A stretch of 64,000 nucleotides of DNA. Origin: Mangrovimicrobium sp033283325. Lineage in GTDB: Bacteria > Pseudomonadota > Gammaproteobacteria > Pseudomonadales > Halieaceae. Position 1 is the stretch's first letter, and each line of letters begins with the position of its first letter. Shown in pieces: positions 1 through 8,542 of this stretch. The notes under the pieces are model-generated. The model was not told the origin of the DNA and did not search any database. It saw only the letters and a program-made list of their open reading frames with translations. The position numbers and the translations under genes were made by a program. The stretch covers positions 930,001 to 994,000 of the forward strand of contig JAWMQO010000001.1 in NCBI GenBank assembly GCA_033283325.1, in the 5' to 3' direction.

Positions 1-279
1 GATTTCGAGGACGCAGGTCGACTGGACGCCAGTCTCGCCTCGATCGCCACAGGCCGCGTGGAGAACGCAGCGATGGCCTTTGCCTGCGATTGCGCGCTGC
101 TGTACCAGGAAGCGAGCGCCAGGGGTGAAGACGACTCGGGTGACTACCTGAAACTGTCCGCACGCGCTATGATGCTCGCCGAAATGCCCGACCCCTTCAT
201 TCGCGTCAGACTGTCGGAGTTGCGGGCGAGTACTGGCAGGGATGCGCACAACACTGTCTCACAGGCAGGCACATATTAG
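1..279 (+). CDS. C-terminal part of an unrecognised protein (5' end outside window)
   Basis: The frame is open from base 1 to the TAG at 277-279, giving 92 visible residues. An internal GTG at 58 could be read as a start, but the frame continues upstream without a stop, so this is more likely the 3' end of a longer gene cut by the window. The visible part is rich in Ala, Asp and Arg, with a helical-looking run around ALLYQEASARGEDDS, and shows no motif I recognise. It lies 27 bases before the sugar dehydrogenase-like gene on the same strand. Function unknown. Confidence 0.55.
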   Translation, partial: DFEDAGRLDASLASIATGRVENAAMAFACDCALLYQEASARGEDDSGDYLKLSARAMMLAEMPDPFIRVRLSELRASTGRDAHNTVSQAGTY

Positions 280-306
280 TCGCCAGCATTAATCCCCCTG
301 TATTTT

Positions 307-1503
307 ATGCCCAGATTCAGCCGAGTTTACGCCCTCCGTCTTTCCAGTTTCTTCGTCGCCGAGAGGGGGTTTAGACGCCTTTCCCTGGGCCTTGGGGCAA
401 GGCTTGGGGCACTTGCCCTGGGCCTCGGCCTCCTGAGTGCCTGCGAGGCCCGTGAAGCAACCGAATTGCCTTTCTCAGTCACCGTGGTCGCGGATTTCGA
501 CGAGCCCTGGGCGATGACTTTCCTGCCGGATGGCCGCCTGCTGGTGACTGAGAAGAAAGGCAGCTTGATGCTGGTGGGAAGCGCGGGAGAGCTATCCGCC
601 ATAGAAGGCGTTCCGGAGGTCGCCTACGGCAGCCAGGGTGGGCTGGGTGATGTCGTCCTGCACCCGCGATTCGCCGAGAACGCCTTGGTCTATTTCAGCT
701 ATGTCGAGGCAGGCGAGGGTGGCACCGGCGGCGTGGTTGCCCGGGGCAGGCTCGTTCTGGATGCGGACCGCCCCCGTCTGGAAGACACCCGGGTTCTGTG
801 GCGCCAATTGCCCAAACTGCGCGGCACAGGGCACTACGCCTATCGTATAGCCTTTGGTCCCGAGGGTTATCTCTGGATCAGCTCCGGAGAACGCCAGCAA
901 TTCGACCCCGCCCAGGATATGCAAACCAATCTCGGCAAGATCCTGCGCCTGAATGAGGATGGCAGCCTGCCCCCGGATAATCCTTTCGCCAGCGAAAACC
1001 CTGTCACCAGCCAGATCTGGTCCCTCGGTCACCGCAACCCGCTCGGCCTGGCCTTTGATCAGCAGGGCAGGCTCTGGGAAGCCGAGATGGGCCCCCGGGG
1101 CGGCGATGAACTGAACCTGATCGTCCGGGGCGGGAATTATGGCTACCCGGAAGTCTCTGAAGGCAAGCACTACAACGGCATTGGAATCCCTGACCATGTC
1201 ACCCGCCCCGAGTTTGCAGCGCCGAAAGTAGCCTGGACCCCGGTGATATCACCCTCCAGCCTGCTGTTTTACAGCGGGGACGCGTTTCCCCAGTGGCAGG
1301 GTAGTGCACTGCTGGGCGGCCTGTCCTCGAAGGCCCTGGTGCGGGTCGAAATCGACGTAGACAGCGCAAGGGAGGCTGAGCGCTTCCCCATGGGCGCGCG
1401 TATTCGCGAAGTAGAGCAGGGGCCGGACGGCGCCGTCTGGCTGCTCGAGGACGGCAAGAAAGGCTCCGAGGGGCGCCTGCTGCGCCTCACGCCCCGGAGC
1501 TGA
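307..1503 (+). CDS. PQQ-dependent sugar dehydrogenase-like lipoprotein (GSDH/YliI family)
   Basis: This 398-residue protein resembles soluble PQQ-dependent aldose/sorbosone dehydrogenases, six-bladed beta-propellers that oxidise sugars in the periplasm. A long basic N-terminus is followed by a hydrophobic stretch and a lipobox LSAC with Cys46, so it is probably a lipoprotein. Family features are the early DEPWAMTFLPDGRLLVTEK segment, LGDVVLHPRF, a GERQQFDPAQDMQTNLGKIL block and HRNPLGLAFD followed by GPRGGDELN. The ATG at 307 has no clear Shine-Dalgarno sequence and the pre-lipobox part is long, so an internal start is possible. It converges with the EthD gene 8 bases downstream. The fold assignment is solid; the natural substrate is not known. 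Confidence 0.85.
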   Translation: MPRFSRVYALRLSSFFVAERGFRRLSLGLGARLGALALGLGLLSACEAREATELPFSVTVVADFDEPWAMTFLPDGRLLVTEKKGSLMLVGSAGELSAIEGVPEVAYGSQGGLGDVVLHPRFAENALVYFSYVEAGEGGTGGVVARGRLVLDADRPRLEDTRVLWRQLPKLRGTGHYAYRIAFGPEGYLWISSGERQQFDPAQDMQTNLGKILRLNEDGSLPPDNPFASENPVTSQIWSLGHRNPLGLAFDQQGRLWEAEMGPRGGDELNLIVRGGNYGYPEVSEGKHYNGIGIPDHVTRPEFAAPKVAWTPVISPSSLLFYSGDAFPQWQGSALLGGLSSKALVRVEIDVDSAREAERFPMGARIREVEQGPDGAVWLLEDGKKGSEGRLLRLTPRS

Positions 1504-1511
1504 GGCGGGGC

Positions 1512-1925
1512 TCAGTCGCCGTAGCGCAGTTCCACTTGCGTGGCCTCGCCATTCGGGCCCATCGGTGAATCGTACTCGACCACACTGCAGACCGGGTTGG
1601 CGTGGGAAGCGAAGAGATTGGCTTCATCTTCCTTGACCATTGGCAGGCGCTCCGGGTCGCTGATGATCCGCTGGGAATTTTCGAAGTCCTCGCGGCTGTT
1701 CCACCAGATTTCCATGATGCAATCGTAACCGGGGTCGTGAACTTCCCCGGTCACCGGGTTCTTCTCCGGCTGGAGGTAGCGACGCACGTAGCGAACCGCA
1801 TTGGGTATGGAGGGTGCGCGCCCCATACGCTTCGAAAGCTGGGAGTGCTGGTTTTCGTAGTAGTCCAGGAACTCCTCGGCAGTCATGTCCGGGCGTTTCC
1901 TGAAGAAACAGATTTGCTTGAACAT
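1512..1925 (-). CDS. EthD domain-containing protein
   Basis: This 137-residue protein begins MFKQICFFRKRPDMTAEEF, the typical opening of EthD-family ferredoxin-like-fold (dimeric alpha/beta barrel) proteins, followed by YYENQHSQL, where the His is conserved in the family. EthD was named from the ethyl tert-butyl ether degradation cluster, where it accompanies a P450. Related proteins occur throughout catabolic clusters and their reaction is often unknown. It lies 31 bases downstream of the thioesterase gene on the same strand, probably in one transcript. A second EthD gene begins at the far end of the window (63950). Confidence 0.85.
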   Translation of the reverse strand: MFKQICFFRKRPDMTAEEFLDYYENQHSQLSKRMGRAPSIPNAVRYVRRYLQPEKNPVTGEVHDPGYDCIMEIWWNSREDFENSQRIISDPERLPMVKEDEANLFASHANPVCSVVEYDSPMGPNGEATQVELRYGD

Positions 1926-1956
1926 AAAAATTCTCCGTCTGGCGGCTTCTTGTTAT

Positions 1957-2445
1957 CTATTCAAACCACGCCCCGCCCACACGAACGGCGACGACATCCG
2001 CCACGGCACAGAGTGTTCCAGCAGAACTCAGTTCGCAGCTGAGAGTGATTTTTTTCTCCCTGGCTTCGATCACTTTCGCCCGTAACGAGACCCCGGCTGC
2101 TATCTCAACCGGGGCGCGGTAGGAAACATCCAGTTTACCCGTGACGAACCAGATCGTCTCCCCCTCGCCGATTTCACGGCCCTCCATCTGGTAGGCCTTG
2201 GCGATGGCGGTGCCGATGCTGTGGCAGTCAATGAGTGTGGCGGTAATGCCGCCGTTGAGGTAGCGCAGGGGGCCGGCGGAGTGGTGTGGGGCGGGCATGT
2301 AATCACAAACGGATACATCTTCGCCGTCCCAGTAGCTCTTGATTTGCAGGCCGTGCTCATTGCCTGGTCCGCAACCGAAGCAGTGATTGTGGGGGATCAG
2401 GTCCTGGAAGGCGGGGCTGCTTGGCATGGGTAACTCCCGGTTCAA
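1957..2445 (-). CDS. PaaI-family hotdog thioesterase
   Basis: This 162-residue single hotdog-fold protein carries the HNHCFGCGPGNEHGLQI signature of PaaI/YbgC-type thioesterases and a central GGITATLIDCHSIGTAIAKA helix whose Asp lies where PaaI-type enzymes keep their catalytic acid. Such enzymes hydrolyse acyl- or aryl-CoA thioesters in the cytoplasm. The start at 2445 gives MNRELPMPSS; the second Met (MPSSPAF) is also possible. It is followed on the same strand by the EthD gene, suggesting a two-gene catabolic or salvage operon. The substrate cannot be inferred. Confidence 0.85.
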   Translation of the reverse strand: MNRELPMPSSPAFQDLIPHNHCFGCGPGNEHGLQIKSYWDGEDVSVCDYMPAPHHSAGPLRYLNGGITATLIDCHSIGTAIAKAYQMEGREIGEGETIWFVTGKLDVSYRAPVEIAAGVSLRAKVIEAREKKITLSCELSSAGTLCAVADVVAVRVGGAWFE

Positions 2446-2610
2446 GTATCAATCGATCCCCAGTCTAGTTGAAATCGGGCTGCCACACGATGTTCACCAA
2501 ACGTTAGCAAAAATGTCATCTGCGCTATTCATAGTCACTTGTTCGTCCCCCCACTGACACAGTCTTGCAGTGCCAGGGCCGTCCCCATGCCAGAATAAAG
2601 GAGAACTGTA

Positions 2611-4851
2611 GTGTCTGTGTTCAATAGCTGTCGGCGCACATTCGCGCCTACCCTCATGACCCTCGGCCTGATGGCTGCCACGTCCACCACCTGGGCCGCG
2701 GATGCGGGGAAAAACTTCCAGCACATCGCCACCTTCGACGTGACTTCCAACGGCACAGAAGTCGCCGAAATTGTCGATGCCACCGTCAATGGTAAAGGCC
2801 TCGTGTACACCGATAGTGAAATCGAGGTGCTGGGCTTCGTGGACATCAGCGACCCAGCCAACCCGCTTCCTGCCGGGATTATCGAGCTCGGCGGCGAACC
2901 GACCAGCGTCGCGGTGCAGGGTCCCCGTTACGCCCTTGTGGGCGTGAATACCTCCCCCGGTGATGAAGAGGATGAACCCGCGGTGCGCAGCGGTTACCTC
3001 GCTATCGTCGACCTCAAGACGCATGAAATCGTCCGGGAGATTGAGCTTGAAGGACAGCCTGACTCGATCGCCATCTCTCCGGACCGCCTGTACGCGGCGA
3101 TTGTGGTCGAGAATGAACGCAACGAGGATTACAACGACGGTCTGTTGCCCCAGGATCCGCCGGGTAAACTGGTGGTACTGCAGATGAACGGCAGCGTCGC
3201 GAGCTGGCAGGCCACAGACGTGGACCTGACAGGCATCGCCGATGTGGCTCCCAGTGACCCGGAACCGGAATTCGCCGACGTCAACGGCCGCAACGAGGCC
3301 GTAGTCTCCATGCAGGAGAACAACCATTTCGTGATTGTGGACCTGGTGACTGCCCAGGTAATCAACGATTTTCCCGCGGGTTCGGTGACTATCCACAACA
3401 TCGACAATACCGAGGAAGAACTCGGTCCCCAGGAAACCGGCCTGATTATCTTCGACGAAAGCATCACCCGCCGGCGCGAGCCCGACACCGTCGCCTGGGT
3501 GGATGACGATCACTTCGCCTCGGCCAACGAGGGCGACTACGAGGATGAATCCGCTGAAGAGGGCGGTAGCCGTGGCTTTACCGTATTCAACAGCCACACC
3601 GGCGCGGAAGTGTTCGAGTCCTACGCGACCTTCGAAATGGCCGCTGCTTCGGCCGGGCATTACAACGAGGGGCGCTCGGAGAACAAGGGCGGCGAGCCTG
3701 AAGCTGCCGAGTACGGCAAGTTCGGTCCGGACCACCTGCTGTTCATCGGCTCGGAGCGCGCCAATATTCTCGGGGTGTACGACTGGGATGGCGAGAGCGC
3801 AGAACTGCTGCAGTTGCTACCCACCGGTTCCGGTCCCGAGGGCGTTAAGGCCATCACCAGCAAGCAGCTGCTTGCGGTTGCCGCCGAAAACTCCGAGGAG
3901 GGCGCCTTTCCCTCGATGATCACGATCTACCAGCAACAGGAAATGGCCCCCGCTTACCCGCAGATCCAAAGCGTGGATGAAGCGCCTGGCGTGGCCCTGC
4001 CCTGGGTGGCCCAGTCCGGTCTGGCGGCAGACCTGGACGACGCCAGTACCCTGTACTCGGTGAGCGATTCCTTCCTCGCCCAGAGCTACTTCTACACGAT
4101 CGACGCCAGCGTTACACCGGCGCTGATCACTGCGCGTACCCCGGTGGGCGATCCCGATGGCGCCTACGACCTCGAGGGTATCGCTGCCGCACCCGAGGGC
4201 GGCTTCTGGCTGGCTTCCGAAGGCCGCAACGGCGCTCGTCCCAACCTGATCGTGAAGGTGGATCAGAACGGAGCGATCGAAGATCAGTTCGAACTTCCGG
4301 CTGGCCTGGTCGCGGGTGCTACCAACAGCGGTTTTGAGGGTGTGGCTGTCAGCGGCGAGTCAGAGAGTGAATACGTCTACGTGGTCGTCCAGCGCGAATG
4401 GGCGGATGACCCGTCCGGCGAGGTCAAGATCGGCCGCTTCGAAGTCGCCACGCAGGAGTGGACCTTCGTTCGCTATCCCCTCGAGGATCCTTCACCTGCC
4501 GGTGGCTGGGTCGGTTTGTCCGAGATCACCCTCCTGCCTGACGGTACTTTCGCCATCATCGAGCGCGACAACCAGTTGGGGCCGAACGCCACCGTCAAGC
4601 GGCTCTACCAGGTCGAGCTGGAAGGCGCCGATTTCCGCGAGTGGGACGATGGCGATGGCCTCGTGACTATTGGCAAGACCCTGATCCGGGACCTGCTGGG
4701 TGTAATGGAGGCCAATAGCATCTGGACACCTGACAAACTCGAGGGTTTTGCCATCGCTGTCGACGGTGAGACATATGCCAGCACCGACAACGACGGCCTG
4801 GACGATGCGCTGGGACAATCCCTCTTCCTGCGCCTGGGCGAGATGGACTAG
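2611..4851 (+). CDS. Secreted beta-propeller protein with esterase-like/phytase-like C-terminal domain
   Basis: This 746-residue exported protein starts at GTG 2611, preceded by AAGGAG at 2598-2603. A signal peptide ends near TSTTWAADA. Residues about 40-420 form a YncE-like beta-propeller with repeated DxxxxEIVREIEL-type blades. The second half, from about residue 445 (LPWVAQSGLAADLDDAS, then DLEGIAAAPEGGFWLASEGR), matches the family annotated as esterase-like activity of phytase. It is very acidic, as expected for a marine periplasmic or secreted protein. It stands alone and is followed 14 bases later by a strong hairpin. The enzymatic activity is a family name only; it could be a phosphatase, an esterase or a binding propeller. 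Confidence 0.8.
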   Translation: MSVFNSCRRTFAPTLMTLGLMAATSTTWAADAGKNFQHIATFDVTSNGTEVAEIVDATVNGKGLVYTDSEIEVLGFVDISDPANPLPAGIIELGGEPTSVAVQGPRYALVGVNTSPGDEEDEPAVRSGYLAIVDLKTHEIVREIELEGQPDSIAISPDRLYAAIVVENERNEDYNDGLLPQDPPGKLVVLQMNGSVASWQATDVDLTGIADVAPSDPEPEFADVNGRNEAVVSMQENNHFVIVDLVTAQVINDFPAGSVTIHNIDNTEEELGPQETGLIIFDESITRRREPDTVAWVDDDHFASANEGDYEDESAEEGGSRGFTVFNSHTGAEVFESYATFEMAAASAGHYNEGRSENKGGEPEAAEYGKFGPDHLLFIGSERANILGVYDWDGESAELLQLLPTGSGPEGVKAITSKQLLAVAAENSEEGAFPSMITIYQQQEMAPAYPQIQSVDEAPGVALPWVAQSGLAADLDDASTLYSVSDSFLAQSYFYTIDASVTPALITARTPVGDPDGAYDLEGIAAAPEGGFWLASEGRNGARPNLIVKVDQNGAIEDQFELPAGLVAGATNSGFEGVAVSGESESEYVYVVVQREWADDPSGEVKIGRFEVATQEWTFVRYPLEDPSPAGGWVGLSEITLLPDGTFAIIERDNQLGPNATVKRLYQVELEGADFREWDDGDGLVTIGKTLIRDLLGVMEANSIWTPDKLEGFAIAVDGETYASTDNDGLDDALGQSLFLRLGEMD

Positions 4852-4864
4852 GCTCAAGTGAAGC

Positions 4865-4894
4865 GCCAGGAGCGGGGATATACCCGTTCCTGGC
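4865..4894 (+). terminator. Intrinsic terminator-like hairpin after the phytase-like gene
   Basis: GCCAGGAGCGGG (4865-4876) pairs with CCCGTTCCTGGC (4883-4894), 12 base pairs with one G-U, and a 6-base loop. It begins 14 bases after the stop codon. The downstream TTATCCCC is only weakly U-rich, so termination efficiency is uncertain. Confidence 0.6.
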
Positions 4895-5030
4895 TTATCC
4901 CCGGATCTGCCGCTCATCTGACAGCGGGAATCAAAAGTGGCCAAACAGGGCTCTGCTCCCTCTATCCCTCCTGCACCAATTTCCGCAGTCACCTTGCTCA
5001 CCATTATTTTCGGAAACTGATTACGACACG

Positions 5031-5065
5031 AAGCGATAAAACCCGCATGTCGTTTTATGTCGCTT
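5031..5065. repeat. Imperfect inverted repeat in the 4852-5203 intergenic gap
   Basis: AAGCGATAAAAC (5031-5042) is complementary to GTTTTATGTCGCTT (5052-5065) except for a two-base bulge. It lies 139 bases upstream of the SMP-30-like gene. It may be an operator or a leader hairpin. I see nothing else in this 352-base gap apart from the terminator at its start. Confidence 0.35.
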
Positions 5066-5203
5066 GTGAATACAGCCTTTCGCGACCAGTCTCATTCCTG
5101 ACGTGACACGCCATCCACGCTATGGGCGGTGTGATACAGCATGGTGCTGACATTCACACCCGTCGGGTTTGTTTCCGGCAGGTAACCCCAGGGAGAGCCA
5201 ATC

Positions 5204-6289
5204 ATGAAGACAAGGACTTTGATGTTCGCGGCAATAGCTGCCTTGCAGCTTACCGCCTATGGTACCCATGAACTTCGCGCTGAAGAGTCGGGATGTGCAC
5301 TCGCCTCCAGTCCGGGGTTTCAATCCGGAGAAACAGGCATCGGTGAGGTTGAACTGGTGCTTGGCCTGCCTGATGGCGAAAAGCCGGAGGGGATCGCCTT
5401 CGACAAGGAAGGCAACCTCTACTTCGGCAACCGCATTGCCGTATCCGCCACCGAATTTGACTCGGAATTACGGAAGCTCACTTCAGACTGTAAACACGAC
5501 GTGGTAATTGCAACATTTGCCCGTTCTGAGGGCAGCGCATTGCTCGGACTTGTCGTCGACAAGGAGGGTGACGTCTGGGCGGCGATGGAAGGGGGGGACG
5601 ACCACGGCGTCTGGCGGGTGAAAGCGAACGGCGATGGCAAGGTCCGGATTTCAGGTTCCGAGCAGATAAATTTCCCCAATGCCCTGGCTTTCGACGCCAA
5701 TGGAAATCTTTACGTCAGCGATAGCGGCCCGACCCTGCCCCCAGTGGGGGGCGCCATATGGCGTTTGAAGAAGGGTGCCTCGAGCCTGGAATTATGGACG
5801 GATGACAGCGCCCTGGCGCCGCTTCCCGATGACCCCTTCGGTTTTCCTACCGTCGGTGCGAATGGCATTGCCTTCTATCCTCCGGACTCCATCTACGTGG
5901 CGAATACCGAGAAAGGCCAGCTTTTCAGGTTTCCGGTTCTGCCCGACGGCAGTGCAGGTGCGGCGGAAGCCGTGACCCCGTTCTATGCACTGCCCTCGAT
6001 CGACGGCATTGCCGTCGATGTACACGGGAATATCCACGCTGTTTTGCCAGGTCACGCGATTCTGGGGTTTCTGCCGCCCGTCGTGAGCATCGATCCAGAC
6101 AGCGGTGTGGCCATGCGATCAAGCCTCGAAGGTTTCGACGGAGATTTCGACATCCCCTTGAGCCTGGCATTCGGTACAGGCCCGGGGCAGAAGACCAGCG
6201 TGTTTGTTACCAACGGAGACTTGCCGGTTGCACCCGTCGGGCCCGGACCGAGTCTGCTGCGCGTGAAAGTCGGCGTGAAAGGCAGGTAG
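5204..6289 (+). CDS. Secreted SMP-30/gluconolactonase-like (NHL-type) beta-propeller
   Basis: This 361-residue protein has a signal peptide (MKTRTLMFAAIAALQLTAYG) and repeated blade motifs such as EGIAFDKEGNLYFGNR, FPNALAFDANGNLYVSDSG and DGIAVDVHGNIHAV, typical of SMP-30/LRE-like and NHL propellers. Family members include lactonases and strictosidine-synthase-like hydrolases; others only bind ligands. The ATG at 5204 has GGGAGA eight bases upstream. It stands alone on the plus strand, converging with the lipoprotein hydrolase. Export and the propeller fold are well supported, the reaction is not. Confidence 0.8.
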   Translation: MKTRTLMFAAIAALQLTAYGTHELRAEESGCALASSPGFQSGETGIGEVELVLGLPDGEKPEGIAFDKEGNLYFGNRIAVSATEFDSELRKLTSDCKHDVVIATFARSEGSALLGLVVDKEGDVWAAMEGGDDHGVWRVKANGDGKVRISGSEQINFPNALAFDANGNLYVSDSGPTLPPVGGAIWRLKKGASSLELWTDDSALAPLPDDPFGFPTVGANGIAFYPPDSIYVANTEKGQLFRFPVLPDGSAGAAEAVTPFYALPSIDGIAVDVHGNIHAVLPGHAILGFLPPVVSIDPDSGVAMRSSLEGFDGDFDIPLSLAFGTGPGQKTSVFVTNGDLPVAPVGPGPSLLRVKVGVKGR

Positions 6290-6333
6290 CCTGCCCGGAT
6301 GGGGGCCGGTACCCGTCCCCGAGCGGGCTCCCG

Positions 6334-7422
6334 CTAAGGTTCATCGGCGCCAAGTGATTCTTCGAGATAACGCAGCAGCGCCTCCATAAACGCCTCCCTG
6401 GGGTAGTCGTTATGGTCCACCAGAGTCTCCCGCAACAGCGGATGGCTGCGGGACACCGGAACCGCGATTGCCCAGTGGTCGGCGTTGACCGACGCAATGA
6501 TCGTAGAGCCGGGGATGGCCTGATCGAGCGTGATCACCTGGGTATCATTGCGTGGATCGCTTTTGCCCAGGAGTACGTAGCTGTTGCGCAGTGCCCAGGA
6601 AATACGATCCGGTTCCGGGTAGGTGATCACGCTGTAGTAATGAACGTTCGCGGGCAGGCTGTGGCTTTCCAGCCACTCCTTGCGCACACTGGGCCGGATG
6701 CTGACGATGGCCGCATTGTCCCCGTCTGCCTTCTCGCACTTCGAGCCGGGAACCATTGTCAGCATGTTGGCCTGGGCCTGGGTTGCGTCTTCAGCGAGCG
6801 GAGAGCCCTTTACTGCGCCAGAGATGCTGACCACCGCAGCCACCCGCTCCGCGAGTTCGGGATATTCCACTACCGCTTCGAGGATGTCCGGCGCGCCCTT
6901 GGAATAGCCGATGAGCACCAGGGGGCGCTGGGCGTCGTGCGGTGGCAGAGCGGCGACATAGTCGCGGATCATTTTCGCGTTGTTGGCGGTGCTGGAAAGA
7001 CCATCCACCGGCACAGGGCGCAGATCATAGCCAAATTGCGCCACGTGCTTCGGTACAGAGTAGGAAAGGTCGAGCCAGTCCTCGAAACAGTTCCAACCCA
7101 GGCCGGGAACCAGCAGGACCAGGAAATCGGCCTTGCTTTGCCCCAGCGGGACAGGTTCGCCTGTGGAAGTCTCTTCCAGGCCTGTGTGCCGCAGGGCCTC
7201 TTCGCATGGTCGGTAATCCGGCAGATCGTTACCGCGTGCCTCCAGGACGGCACAGAAGATTTCGCGGAATCGCCCGCGACCGTCGACCAGATGCTCCGAG
7301 CTCAGGTAATCCTGCAACTCGGCTACCGTCTGTTCCATGCTGGGCTGTGGCGGGGCCGTGCTGGTACAGCCCGCAAGTGCAGCGAAGAACAATACCGCGG
7401 AAATTCTGATTGATGTCAGCAA
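6334..7422 (-). CDS. Alpha/beta-hydrolase lipoprotein
   Basis: This is a secreted serine-hydrolase-like protein of about 362 residues. The nucleophile elbow GYSKG (in LVLIGYSKGAPDILEAV), an upstream VPGLGWN oxyanion-hole segment and a late NADHWAIA histidine give a plausible Ser-Asp-His triad. The N-terminus has a lipobox (FFAALAGC), so it is probably a lipoprotein. I chose TTG 7422 because GGAG lies six bases upstream and it yields a compact signal peptide; an upstream in-frame ATG at 7470 adds 16 polar residues. No operon partner is evident. It could be a lipase, an esterase or a peptidase-type hydrolase. Confidence 0.75.
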   Translation of the reverse strand: MLTSIRISAVLFFAALAGCTSTAPPQPSMEQTVAELQDYLSSEHLVDGRGRFREIFCAVLEARGNDLPDYRPCEEALRHTGLEETSTGEPVPLGQSKADFLVLLVPGLGWNCFEDWLDLSYSVPKHVAQFGYDLRPVPVDGLSSTANNAKMIRDYVAALPPHDAQRPLVLIGYSKGAPDILEAVVEYPELAERVAAVVSISGAVKGSPLAEDATQAQANMLTMVPGSKCEKADGDNAAIVSIRPSVRKEWLESHSLPANVHYYSVITYPEPDRISWALRNSYVLLGKSDPRNDTQVITLDQAIPGSTIIASVNADHWAIAVPVSRSHPLLRETLVDHNDYPREAFMEALLRYLEESLGADEP

Positions 7423-7496
7423 TGTGTACTCCAGCGAATGGCTAGCGCTTCCCGTCCACGAGGGCCGCATTGCGGCTGCAGCGGACCTTGCCGAAT

Positions 7497-8072
7497 CTAG
7501 CTGGCAATGACAGCAAGCGTCGTAAACGCGAGGTAACCAATGGTAAACACGGGCCAGAATAAAGCAAAAAATTTGTGGTAGAGCATGTTTGAGCAGAATA
7601 TTGCAAGCGCTGCCAGGCTCATCTGTATGACGATCAGAACCCAGTAAGCCTGGGGAAGGGACCTGACGCCTTCTTCGGCCTTCAGTACTGTCTCGGGGAC
7701 ATCAAGACACCACGCGAAAAAGAACACTGAGAAGAACCAGGTTCTCGTCTCCTCGAAATGGACCTTGAAGTCAAAGTCGCCTGGCATGTCCCAGGGAAAC
7801 AACAAGGATGCGGCCAGAAACAGGGTTATGGCATATAGCAGCAACAGGAGGAACTCGAAGAAAGACCAGTCAATCTGCTTGCTCCACCAAAACATGCCCC
7901 ACCAGATGATCAGGATGTAGATGAGGATATTGATTGCCCAGAGTGTATGAACCCAGTTGAGTTTAAGTGTTTTGCGATAATGAATCGTTTTGCTGAACCC
8001 AACGAGAATATGGGTAACGCCCAGGCCCATAATGACGGACAAAAAGACACTGAGGTATTCAAATAAGGTCAT
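7497..8072 (-). CDS. Small integral membrane protein of unknown function
   Basis: This 191-residue protein is dominated by hydrophobic segments. About six membrane helices can be seen, around residues 5-25, 42-60, 70-92, 112-126, 143-160 and 168-188, with very Trp/Phe-rich patches such as IIWWGMFWW. A short GxGVTHILVGFSK segment follows the first helix. I do not recognise a family beyond generic uncharacterised membrane proteins. Base composition is AT-richer than that of its housekeeping neighbours, which may hint at acquisition or only reflect hydrophobic codons. It stands alone. Confidence 0.7.
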   Translation of the reverse strand: MTLFEYLSVFLSVIMGLGVTHILVGFSKTIHYRKTLKLNWVHTLWAINILIYILIIWWGMFWWSKQIDWSFFEFLLLLLYAITLFLAASLLFPWDMPGDFDFKVHFEETRTWFFSVFFFAWCLDVPETVLKAEEGVRSLPQAYWVLIVIQMSLAALAIFCSNMLYHKFFALFWPVFTIGYLAFTTLAVIAS

Positions 8073-8385
8073 GGACCCACCCGGGGGCAGAGGAATTGCC
8101 CACTATCCAGCACATTGCTCTTATTGATTATGCCCTTGCCCTATACGGAACTTTGCACCTTGCGCATCGCGCATGAGAGCGGGCCAAAGCCGAGTTTAAC
8201 CCAGTTTTCCGCTTTCAGGAGACTACGGAGATCGCCTGTGTCTGCAAAGCCTTCGGTCGTCAGGAAAAGGTCTCAGAGCCTTTTTCTCAGTGATGACGCG
8301 CTGGAGCAATGCGTGGTCCTACGCCTTGGAGAATTTGACCAGGCGCCGTGTGGCACTACAAGGGAAGCTGTTCTGGAAAAATCTG
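8073..8385. other. Intergenic stretch with no recognisable gene
   Basis: This gap lies between the membrane protein gene and the tRNA-Leu fragment. A reading frame crosses it on the plus strand but it has no ribosome binding site and runs into the tRNA fragment. I see no repeat, promoter or terminator that I would defend. Confidence 0.5.
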
Positions 8386-8444
8386 TGGTACCGGAGGCGA
8401 GACTTGAACTCGCACGCCCTTTCAGGCAACGGATTTTGAATCCG
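8386..8444 (-). pseudogene. 3' fragment of a tRNA-Leu(CAA) gene (candidate attachment-site remnant)
   Basis: These 59 bases match the 3' part of the intact tRNA-Leu(CAA) at 9696-9781: the encoded CCA end, acceptor 3' strand, T arm, variable arm and anticodon arm as far as TCCG. The D arm and the 5' acceptor strand are missing. The T stem differs from the intact gene at four positions (one strand GCGAG against GCCGG, the other changed to match), and the stem is still perfectly paired. It therefore came from a different functional tRNA-Leu copy rather than by decay of a duplicate. Such fragments are the usual scar left when an integrase inserts into the 3' end of a tRNA gene. Confidence 0.75.
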
Positions 8445-8493
8445 ATTGAAATATAAAAATAGCTAATATAATCAGACAGTTAAAAGCTCAAAA

Positions 8494-8511
8494 AAGGTAG
8501 ACGTCTACCTT
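8494..8511. repeat. 18-bp perfect palindrome
   Basis: AAGGTAGACGTCTACCTT is a perfect self-complementary sequence lying 50 bases inside the tRNA-fragment end of the putative element and 32 bases after the stop of the gene it carries. It could be a dimeric protein site or a recombination-related site. Confidence 0.6.
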
Positions 8512-8542
8512 CGGGGGGATTTTCACTCACCTACACCAGTTT

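Noticed and set aside
2494..3735. Long open frame of 413 codons on the minus strand
   Set aside because: It is antisense to the phytase-like gene, has no recognisable domain, and such frames are expected opposite high-GC coding DNA.
4858..5106. 82-codon frame after the phytase-like gene
   Set aside because: It begins inside a terminator hairpin, has no ribosome binding site and no protein-like composition.
8115..8456. 113-codon frame upstream of and across the tRNA fragment
   Set aside because: It reads through the tRNA-Leu fragment and lacks a start signal.
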